From contig JACZZP010000001.1 of the NCBI GenBank assembly GCA_015183035.1, positions 1,426,001 through 1,490,000 of the forward strand: a stretch of DNA of 64,000 nt, written 5' to 3'. The position numbers and the translations under genes were made by a program. Below, in pieces: positions 11,313-18,886 of this stretch. Position 1 is the first letter of the stretch. Every line of letters starts with the position of its first letter. This DNA is from Meloidogyne chitwoodi (lineage: Eukaryota; Nematoda; Chromadorea; Rhabditida; Meloidogynidae). The notes under the pieces were generated by a model. The model did no database searches, had not been told where the DNA came from, and worked only from the letters and a program-made list of their open reading frames with translations.

Positions 11313-11933
11313 CTGCTGAAAATTTATTTAAAAAAAATAATTAAATTTATTTTTTAAAAGAATTTATTAAATATTATTATTTAAAAAATAAAAGAAAAAT
11401 AATTTTTATTTTTTATAAACAAATTAAATTAATTAATATATTTAGGAAATAAAATAATGTCTAAAAAAATATTTAAACACTTAAAAAATAAAATAATGTT
11501 TAAATGAATAAATAAATAAAGAGCCTTTTTTAGTCAATAAAAATATTGCCAAATTTTAAAAACTTTCTTATATTCTTAATTTTAAATTTAAAAAAATAAA
11601 ATATTTTTTAAAATAATTTTAAAAATTTGTTTTATTTTACTGATAATTTTCTAATTAATATTTAATTGTTTTAATTAAAGAATATTATTAATTTAATGTT
11701 TTTATTATTTACTTAAAATAATATTTAAATATTTAAAAGGTATTTATGAGTAAAACAAAAATAAATATATAAATGACTAAAAAAAGAAAAGAAAAGTCAA
11801 AGGTCCCGAAGGGATTTGTTTTTTTATTATTATTCAAAATAAAAAGGATTTGACATATTTTTTGAAATAAAAAATAGACTTTTTTTATTTTTAAATTTAT
11901 ATATTTTTATATTATTATTATATTTATTTAATA
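11313..11933. other. AT-rich intergenic DNA upstream of the K2P gene
   Basis: No coding potential or RNA gene is visible. Composition is almost only A/T with short homopolymer runs. It probably contains the distal K2P promoter. Confidence 0.4.
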
Positions 11934-11974
11934 CTAGCGGAGATGGACGCCCTTCGGGCGTCCTTCTCCGCTAG
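11934..11974. repeat. Strong GC-rich hairpin
   Basis: The 41-bp segment from CTAGCGGAGA to TCTCCGCTAG forms a near-perfect stem of 18 pairs (one mismatch) closed by a TTCG loop. It is an island of GC in surrounding A/T. It could be the foldback end of a transposon, a Helitron-type 3' hairpin ending in CTAG, or a transcribed stem-loop. Confidence 0.6.
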
Positions 11975-12060
11975 CAAAAAACAATAAACTTAAAATAACC
12001 TGAACAATAAATCTTTTACACTTACAAACGTTTTAAAAGAACAAAACACAAAATACTGAG

Positions 12061-12210
12061 ACTCAAATGTTTCTGACTCATGAGTCTCAAACTCAGAATC
12101 AAATGTCTCTCACTCAGAATCAACTGTCTCTTACTCAATTCTCACGTGTCTCTTACTCAAGTTTCTCAGTCATAAGTGTCTTCGATTCAGCTTCAAGTGC
12201 TCATACGCAG
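12061..12210. repeat. Diverged flank of the 15-bp satellite
   Basis: The sequence carries irregular copies of TGTCTCT(C/T/G)ACTCA with 5-15 bp variation. It looks like the older, diverged edge from which the perfect 15-bp array expanded. Confidence 0.6.
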
Positions 12211-13659
12211 ACTCTTGTGTCTCTGACTCTTGTGTCTCTGACTCTTGTGTCTCTGACTCTTGTGTCTCTGACTCTTGTGTCTCTGACTCTTGTGTCTCTG
12301 ACTCTTGTGTCTCTGACTCTTGTGTCTCTGACTCTTGTGTCTCTGACTCTTGTGTCTCTGACTCTTGTGTCTCTGACTCTTGTGTCTCTGACTCTTGTGT
12401 CTCTGACTCTTGTGTCTCTGACTCTTGTGTCTCTGACTCTTGTGTCTCTGACTCTTGTGTCTCTGACTCTTGTGTCTCTGACTCTTGTGTCTCTGACTCT
12501 TGTGTCTCTGACTCTTGTGTCTCTGACTCTTGTGTCTCTGACTCTTGTGTCTCTGACTCTTGTGTCTCTGACTCTTGTGTCTCTGACTCTTGTGTCTCTG
12601 ACTCTTGTGTCTCTGACTCTTGTGTCTCTGACTCTTGTGTCTCTGACTCTTGTGTCTCTGACTCTTGTGTCTCTGACTCTTGTGTCTCTGACTCTTGTGT
12701 CTCTGACTCTTGTGTCTCTGACTCTTGTGTCTCTGACTCTTGTGTCTCTGACTCTTGTGTCTCTGACTCTTGTGTCTCTGACTCTTGTGTCTCTGACTCT
12801 TGTGTCTCTGACTCTTGTGTCTCTGACTCTTGTGTCTCTGACTCTTGTGTCTCTGACTCTTGTGTCTCTGACTCTTGTGTCTCTGACTCTTGTGTCTCTG
12901 ACTCTTGTGTCTCTGACTCTTGTGTCTCTGACTCTTGTGTCTCTGACTCTTGTGTCTCTGACTCTTGTGTCTCTGACTCTTGTGTCTCTGACTCTTGTGT
13001 CTCTGACTCTTGTGTCTCTGACTCTTGTGTCTCTGACTCTTGTGTCTCTGACTCTTGTGTCTCTGACTCTTGTGTCTCTGACTCTTGTGTCTCTGACTCT
13101 TGTGTCTCTGACTCTTGTGTCTCTGACTCTTGTGTCTCTGACTCTTGTGTCTCTGACTCTTGTGTCTCTGACTCTTGTGTCTCTGACTCTTGTGTCTCTG
13201 ACTCTTGTGTCTCTGACTCTTGTGTCTCTGACTCTTGTGTCTCTGACTCTTGTGTCTCTGACTCTTGTGTCTCTGACTCTTGTGTCTCTGACTCTTGTGT
13301 CTCTGACTCTTGTGTCTCTGACTCTTGTGTCTCTGACTCTTGTGTCTCTGACTCTTGTGTCTCTGACTCTTGTGTCTCTGACTCTTGTGTCTCTGACTCT
13401 TGTGTCTCTGACTCTTGTGTCTCTGACTCTTGTGTCTCTGACTCTTGTGTCTCTGACTCTTGTGTCTCTGACTCTTGTGTCTCTGACTCTTGTGTCTCTG
13501 ACTCTTGTGTCTCTGACTCTTGTGTCTCTGACTCTTGTGTCTCTGACTCTTGTGTCTCTGACTCTTGTGTCTCTGACTCTTGTGTCTCTGACTCGGAATC
13601 CTCAGCACGGCTTCTTTTCTTATGGCGTCACTGGAGCAGCAGGGTTCTTCGGCGTCCAT
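12193..13659 (-). CDS. Repetitive basic protein (S-Q-R-H-K)n, putative
   Basis: From an ATG at 13659 an intron-less frame of 488 residues runs through the whole satellite. It has a unique N-terminus (M-D-A-E-E-P-C-C-S-S-D-A-I-R-K), about 92 copies of S-Q-R-H-K, and a short tail L-R-M-S-T. The product would be extremely basic and low-complexity; no signal peptide is apparent. This frame is preferred over the + strand frame (V-S-L-T-L repeats, 12067-13755) because a TATA-containing box (13728-13760) lies about 90 bases upstream of this ATG and the same box precedes the divergent array at 15540. Coding status is inference. The function is unknown. Confidence 0.4.
   Translation of the reverse strand: MDAEEPCCSSDAIRKEAVLRIPSQRHKSQRHKSQRHKSQRHKSQRHKSQRHKSQRHKSQRHKSQRHKSQRHKSQRHKSQRHKSQRHKSQRHKSQRHKSQRHKSQRHKSQRHKSQRHKSQRHKSQRHKSQRHKSQRHKSQRHKSQRHKSQRHKSQRHKSQRHKSQRHKSQRHKSQRHKSQRHKSQRHKSQRHKSQRHKSQRHKSQRHKSQRHKSQRHKSQRHKSQRHKSQRHKSQRHKSQRHKSQRHKSQRHKSQRHKSQRHKSQRHKSQRHKSQRHKSQRHKSQRHKSQRHKSQRHKSQRHKSQRHKSQRHKSQRHKSQRHKSQRHKSQRHKSQRHKSQRHKSQRHKSQRHKSQRHKSQRHKSQRHKSQRHKSQRHKSQRHKSQRHKSQRHKSQRHKSQRHKSQRHKSQRHKSQRHKSQRHKSQRHKSQRHKSQRHKSQRHKSQRHKSQRHKSQRHKSQRHKSQRHKSQRHKSQRHKSQRHKSLRMST
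12211..13590. repeat. Perfect 15-bp minisatellite, 92 copies
   Basis: The unit ACTCTTGTGTCTCTG is repeated 92 times without a single visible substitution across 1,380 bp. The unit is a multiple of three, so the array stays open in reading frames on both strands. Strand composition is asymmetric (pyrimidine-rich on the + strand). Homogeneity implies recent expansion or ongoing homogenisation; assembly collapse or polishing could also hide variants. Confidence 0.97.
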
Positions 13660-13727
13660 ATTGAAGCAAAATGCATTAAGCAGCGTTGTTGTTTGTTTGT
13701 TGTTGAAATGTATTGGCTGGCGTTAAA

Positions 13728-13760
13728 GACTGATCAAAATACAGGGTTTATATAGTATCC
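13728..13760 (-). promoter_or_regulatory. TATA-containing box, copy 1 (faces the satellite ORF)
   Basis: Read on the minus strand this is GGATACTATATAAACC followed by CTGTATTTTGATCAGTC. It is an inverted copy, with about 3-4 differences in 33 positions, of the box at 15506-15537. Each copy points into one of the two tandem-repeat arrays, with a TATATAA core at promoter-like distance from the first ATGs. Confidence 0.5.
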
Positions 13761-13905
13761 AAGTTCAAGTTTATTTTCAAGTTTTAATTTCAAGTTATTT
13801 TCAAGTTTTAAGTTCAAGTTTATTTTCAAGTTTTAATTTCAAGTTTATTTTAAAGTTTTAAATTTAAACTTAAGCCCTATTCAAGTTTATTTTCAAGTTG
13901 CAACT
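13761..13905. repeat. TTTTCAAGTTTTAA-type short tandem repeat
   Basis: Irregular repeats of TTCAAGTTTATTTTCAAGTT and shortened forms occur immediately behind the TATA box. Confidence 0.7.
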
Positions 13906-14579
13906 TTACTATAAAAACTCCCCATTTTCACTTCCCCCAATTACTTGTCTATAAAAACCCGGACAAACATACAAACAAACATTCTCAATTATATAATTAG
14001 ATTTTTAAGAAAAAACCACAAATCAAAATAAAGAAAAAATAATATTTTTTAAAATATAATAATTACACATTTCCTAAAACAAATAATAATGGAACTAAAA
14101 TAAATAATAAAATTACTTTTTTAAAAAACAAAAATTAAATTTATATAAAATATATTTTTATAAAAAGAGTGAAATATCCACCAATATTAATAAATGTGAA
14201 TTTATTTTATTTTTAATATTTATTTATATTAGCTTAAATTATAATTAATTATTTTTTCCGTAGTTCTAATCTGAAAATTTAAAATAGAAATTTTTTAATA
14301 TATCAAAGTATTGAACAGAAAAAATTTAAATTGAAAAGTACAAAAAATTTAAAGATGAAATGATCTGAGATAAAGCTAATAACAAACACTGAAAATTTTA
14401 CAAATTTCTTAACTATAAATATTCTTACAATTAGTATATATAAATATTTAACATACTCTGAATTTCGCAATAGACTTCGCCCAACGACCCTCACGTGGCA
14501 ATAATAAGTAACTTTGTTAGAAATTATCTAGATAAAGATTTAAAATTAAAAATATTATAATTATATATAAAATAACTTT

Positions 14580-15200
14580 GAAACTCGTGAAAACTCGTGT
14601 TTCGATAAAATACGCTTTAACCAGGATCGGGAGGGCTGGAAGTTGAAAATGTTTCTGGAAACTTATGACTGCGCATCCAGGAAAATTATAGACTTTTTGG
14701 TGCGGTGGTTCCTTCCCGCCGAAACAGCCCCCGCTCCGGATCTATTTCGTGAACGGGAGGAGATAGCGGAAAACTTCTGCTTGGAGGGCCCTGAAGAGCG
14801 ATTAGTAGATAATTTTGGAGAAAAATCTCAACTCGAAGGGGTGAAGTGCCTTCCTAACCCTTTTTAAATGCTGGCATTTTGTCCATGCCATGGGGTAGTG
14901 ACGAAAAATTGCAAATGCTATTAAGCGAACGGAGGGAAATACGGGAAAATGTCTGGAAGGGATAATGGGTAAACGAATATGGGGAATTTTTTGGGAATGG
15001 TTATTTTGGTGCCGAGTTTGAGAGTGGCACTGAAATGGCCGATTGAATTTTAACTCGCTTTTTGAGTGAGAACCTAACAAATAAGTCGCGGGTTTTGGGT
15101 GCAGTTGAAGCATGCACAAGTGTAAGCTACAAAAAGTTTGGGAGTCACTTGAGTCTGGGAAGAAGTTTTGGAGAGATATGAGTCAAAAAGTGGTTAAGAA
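14580..15200 (+). other. GC-richer segment with an orphan ORF, origin unknown
   Basis: Composition rises sharply against the AT-rich neighbourhood. A 74-residue frame at 14643-14867 (starts M-K-M-F-L-E-T-Y-D-C-A) contains R-E-R-E-E-I-A-E-N-F. A further frame downstream (about 14920-14960) contains S-E-R-R-E-I-R-E-N-V-W-K-G, so the two look like diverged copies of one motif interrupted by stops. No family was recognised. It is probably a decayed gene or transposon piece. Confidence 0.3.
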
Positions 15201-15505
15201 ATTAAAATTAAAAATTAAAAAATCATTTTGAAAAATTCTAGAAAACTGCAATGACATCATTCATGCTTTTTTTGCGCGAATATTTGTCTTTCACGTATTC
15301 AATTTTTTATATACGCGAAAAAATTTAGTTTATTTAAATAAAAACGACGAAAAATAAGTCGTTCCAAAATATTTTTATAAAGATTAAATAATTTAAAAGT
15401 CAATATCTTATTTTTAATTAAATAATTGATAAGTGGTGGTTTGTTTATATTTTGTAGTATAATAATTTAGTGGAAGAGAAAATTGAGTTTTAGTGTTTTT
15501 AAAAG

Positions 15506-15537
15506 GGATACTATATAAACCGCGTATTTTAACAGTC
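15506..15537 (+). promoter_or_regulatory. TATA-containing box, copy 2 (faces the 83-bp array)
   Basis: The + strand reads GGATACTATATAAACCGC, then GTATTTTAACAGTC, matching the inverted box at 13728-13760. An ATG lies at 15540 and another at 15569. The conservation is limited to this segment, which suggests a functional core promoter or a transposon terminus. Confidence 0.5.
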
Positions 15538-15539
15538 TT

Positions 15540-15734
15540 ATGTCCAGAGCTACGTCAACAAACGTCTATGAGCAGCGCCGCCAACGACTACGAGCAACGC
15601 CGACGACAACGAGCAACTCCAACGGTATTGCTTCTATGAGCAGACGTTCTGGAGCTACGCCAACGGTGGTGGTTCTAGTAACTTATGTTATAGGAGCTAC
15701 GCCAACGGTGGTGGTTCTAGTAACTTTGTTATAG
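15540..15734 (+). CDS. Short ORF entering the 83-bp array, putative
   Basis: The frame starts M-S-R-A-T-S-T-N-V-Y-E-Q-R-R-Q-R and runs into A-T-P-T-V-V-V-L-V repeats before a stop at 15734. In another frame the same array reads S-Y-A-N-G-G-G-S-S-N. Because the repeat units are 42 and 41 bp, the reading frame rotates and no single long ORF results. Coding is doubtful. Confidence 0.2.
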   Translation: MSRATSTNVYEQRRQRLRATPTTTSNSNGIASMSRRSGATPTVVVLVTYVIGATPTVVVLVTLL

Positions 15735-15925
15735 GAGCTACGCCAACGGTGGTGGTTCTAGTAACTTATGTTATAGGAGCTACGCCAACGGTGGTGGTTC
15801 TAGTAACTTTGTTATAGGAGCTACGCCAACGGTGGTGGTTCTAGTAACTTATGTTATAGGAGCTACGCCAACGGTGGTGGTTCTAGTAACTTTGTTATAG
15901 GAGCTACGCCAACGGTGGTGGTTCT
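15650..15925. repeat. Tandem array with alternating 42- and 41-bp units (83-bp higher-order repeat)
   Basis: The unit GGAGCTACGCCAACGGTGGT, continuing GGTTCTAGTAACTTATGTTATA, alternates with a form that lacks one A (AACTTTGTTATA). About 6.5 units are present and nearly identical. The last unit grades into the kinase pseudogene (TTCTATGAGC then GACGTTCTAGGAGC). Confidence 0.92.
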
Positions 15926-15948
15926 ATGAGCTGACGTTCTAGGAGCAA

Positions 15949-17083
15949 TGTTGCTTGGAAAACTGATAGATGATCTCCGGATGCAGCAAAGCGCAGGTTT
16001 TCAGCCGTCACCACTCTTCGGATTTGTATTCAATTTATTTGAGTAAGAAAATTTTAGTAAATAAATGTCAAATAATAATTATTATACTTTAAGGCCTTCT
16101 GCAGTCTCCATAAAGTGGATTCATTCATCGCGATGTGAAACCAGCAAATATCGCTGCAGGCCACAAGCGGCCAGATCTCATCTACCTCTTTGACTTTGGG
16201 TTAGTGCGCTTCATTTACACAGACGAGGACAAATTAATGCTGAGACCGCGTCGCAAGAAGGTGAAAATGAAACATTTCGTCCAAAAATTTCTTTATCTTC
16301 GCTTATTCTTTCAGATCCAGTTCCGTAGGACCTATCGCTACTGTTCGTTGAACGCACAAAGTGCATGGACCAAGGTCGAGTGGATGATCTTTGGAGTGTT
16401 TTGGTGTGTAATACTTATTTTTTAATATAAAAATTTCTTGTAGTATACATTGATTGAATGCCGAAAGCGGAAGTTGCCTTGGACTGGAATCAAACCAAAG
16501 GAATGCCTGGAAAAGAAGGAGACCATTACTAGCACCGAGTTGCTTGAAGTAAATTGTCCTTTTTTTATCACTAACAAATTTTATAATATTAGGATTGTTC
16601 GCCTTCCTTCCCTCGTATCATGGAGAATTTGCGCCCACTTGGATTCGCTGATGAGCCCAAATACAGTTCTCTCATTCAGTGGCTTACTGAAGACTTGCAA
16701 GCGGACCCAGAAACAGCAATAGTTTTGAATGGCAGAGTGCCGGTCAGTCAGTGGCTCGTGTTAAGGATGCAGAGGTAACTGGAAGTGATACGGAGGCAAG
16801 TTTTTCAGAGATGTTTGTGTGACCTCTAAATTAGAATAATTTGCAGGTAAAATCCGAAACTGCACAGACAGATGTCAGTCTCTTCACTACATTGGCTGTT
16901 TCAGACGAAGAAGATGGGAGCACCGTTGAATACGATGACACCATTGAGAACATGCCACCTGACAAAAAAATTATGAACATAGATGAGATCAAAGAAAAGC
17001 AGCAGAAGGGAGCGGCAGAGAAGGAGATGACGGCCAAACCTCCAGAAGATATCAAGAAACCTTCAGAAGATGCAAAGAAATAA
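15949..17083 (+). pseudogene. Broken CK1/tau-tubulin-kinase-like protein kinase gene
   Basis: Nematodes carry many CK1/TTBK-like kinases. Pieces in order are L-L-G-K-L-I-D-D-L-R-M-Q-Q, R-F-S-A-V-T-T-L-R-I, G-F-I-H-R-D-V-K-P-A-N-I-A (catalytic loop HRDVKPAN), L-F-D-F-G-L-V-R (DFG), R-Y-C-S-L-N-A, G-R-V-D-D-L-W-S-V-L, Y-T-L-I-E-C-R-K-R-K-L-P-W and an acidic/lysine tail ending at 17083. These are not in one frame. Shifts are needed between M-Q-Q and R-F-S, just before G-F-I-H-R-D, and after S-L-N-A; the N-lobe with its ATP loop is missing. Intron-like gaps remain near 16041, 16262, 16404 and 16548. The GC content and codon use differ from neighbouring genes. A misassembled or diverged living gene cannot be excluded. 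Confidence 0.7.
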
Positions 17084-17410
17084 TATAAAGATTATTGCTA
17101 TCAGTGTTCTCCTGACCGGGTTTCGGTCATGATCAAAAGTGACATGACCTTGACTGTTCTGACCGGGTTCTGGTCAGGTAATTTTGATGACCGAAAAAAG
17201 GCCAGTCAGAATACTGAGTGCTATCACATTTCCTTTTTGTATTGTTTCGTAACTATTTATTTGTATTATAATTGTAGTAAAATGTAATTTGTATTGAAAA
17301 AGTGAATAGAGTTTCGATGATTTGGTTGATCCCGTTTTGAAGGCAGTGAGAGATGACGACAAAACTCCAGAAGATGCCAAGAAATAATATAAAGATTATT
17401 ACTATCAGTT
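17060..17410. repeat. Duplicated kinase 3' end with a palindromic GACCGGGTT insert
   Basis: The end of the kinase frame, CAGAAGATGC(A/C)AAGAAATAATATAAAGATTATT, occurs at about 17062-17098 and again at about 17365-17402. Between them, 17110-17215 contains several copies of TGACCGGGTT and its complement (CTGACCGGGTTTCGGTCATGA, then CTGACCGGGTTCTGGTCAGG), able to fold back. This looks like a small insertion that duplicated its flank, or an unequal-exchange product. Confidence 0.55.
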
Positions 17411-17461
17411 GTCGGTTTCTGGAGAACCTTATATCCAGTGTTTGAATTTTCGATTTTGTTC

Positions 17462-17575
17462 ATACTCATACTTCATATCATCAAAAAAAGTTGCTCATAC
17501 ATCATACCGTCTATTTTTTCCCTCATACATCATGCTCTATTTGTACATTTTTAGGCTTCATACATCATACACATA
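17462..17575. repeat. TCATACATCATA short repeats
   Basis: At least five imperfect copies of CTCATACATCATAC, spaced 20-35 bp, occur after the kinase remnant. Confidence 0.6.
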
Positions 17576-18066
17576 AATTTAATAGGAAAAAAAATTAAAT
17601 ATTTGTCTCCAAAAAATTAAAATTAATTAATTAAAATAATTAATATTTTGTTTAGCGAGAAAATGCTTTCTGATCTTTACACTCAAATATTTTTTAAATA
17701 TATTTAAAATATTTATATACATATTTCTTTAACTACCATAAATAATTTTAAAAAAATTTTTTATTTATTAAATAATTTTAATTTTTAAAAAATTTAAATT
17801 TATAGAAAATTTTGTAGTTTTTAATTACTCTATGACAAATGTAAAGAGTTATTATTATTATTTATTTATTTATACACTACTACTTAAGTACAGCTGTTGT
17901 AATTATATTTTTATTTATTTATTACCAAAGGAAAGACTGGCTGTATTTAATTTTTATATTATTATAGTAGTAGTAGTGAGTGGTGAATTTAACAATCGAT
18001 TGATTTTTAAGTAAAAATAAATAAGATTAAAATATATTTTATTTTTTAAATATTAATATTTAAAAA
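17576..18066. other. AT-rich intergenic DNA upstream of the CCDC50-like gene
   Basis: No gene was recognised. There is a (TAG)n-like stretch near 17964-17975 and short TTATTA runs. It presumably includes the CCDC50-like promoter. Confidence 0.35.
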
Positions 18067-18561
18067 ATGTCAATTAATAAAACTTCTTCTTCTTCTTCAA
18101 ATAATGATGAACGTGAAACTGTAGCTACAAGTAATTAATTATTTATTATATTTAATTAATTAATTTATTTATTTTTAAGTAGCTAATCGTTTAAGTTTGG
18201 GTGAAGATTTAACATTAGCCTATTCATTACAAGAAGAAGAATTTCGTTCTCATTATTCAAATAATAAAGAAAAATATAAAAATATTGTCAATGATTTTAA
18301 ATTAAGTAAAAAAGAACAAATAGAAGAATTAATAGCAGCAGAAAATGAAAAAGCTGAAATGTAAATTTATTTTTTAAATTAAATTAAATTAATTTTTTTA
18401 AAAGTATTCATAAAGATGAACAATTAGCATTAAAATTATTTAAAAGATTTGAATTAGAAGCAAATAATAAATTAGAACAAACAAATAAAGATGAAGAATT
18501 AGCTAAAAAACTTGCTAATATTGAATATATTTCTGTTCAACAAAAAGAAAAAAATAATTAA
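18067..18561 (+). CDS. CCDC50 N-terminal-domain-like coiled-coil protein
   Basis: Three exons (18067-18130, 18180-18360, 18405-18561) give about 133 residues. After a serine-rich start, G-E-D-L-T-L-A-Y-S-L-Q-E-E-E-F-R-S-H-Y matches the L-E-D-H-x-L-A-x-S-L-Q-E-Q-E pattern of the CCDC50 (Ymer) N-terminal domain. It is followed by a charged helix and a repeat-like D-E-Q-L-A-L-K-L and D-E-E-L-A-K-K-L, which resemble ubiquitin-interacting-type helices of the family. CCDC50 proteins bind ubiquitin chains and modulate receptor down-regulation and autophagy. The worm protein is short and ends after this domain. The gene is convergent with the TSC22-family gene, 325 bp away. Confidence 0.7.
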
Positions 18562-18886
18562 AATAATTTTTAATTATTTTATTATTATTATAAATTAATT
18601 AATTAATTAAATATAATATTTTTTATACTTTTATGAAGAAAATATTTAAAAAATAATTTTATATTAAAAATATATAAAAATATTTTAATTAAAAAAATAA
18701 ACTAAAATAAAGGAAAAATACAAAACCTGAACAAAAATAAATATTTACTAAAATTTAATATTAAATAAATTCTGAGCAATTAAAAAATAAAAAAATGCTA
18801 AAATTAAAGAATAATCAAAATGCTTTTTTGATTTAAAAATTTAATTTATATTTTACCGGGAAATAAATAAATAAAATAAAAATTTT

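Noticed and set aside
12211..13590. CRISPR array
   Set aside because: Units are contiguous 15-mers with no spacers, and the host is a eukaryote.
12067..13755. 562-residue + strand frame of V-S-L-T-L repeats
   Set aside because: The repeat unit is a multiple of three and leaves frames open on both strands. The + frame lacks a promoter-like box, whereas the minus frame has one at a fitting distance. It is kept only as an alternative.
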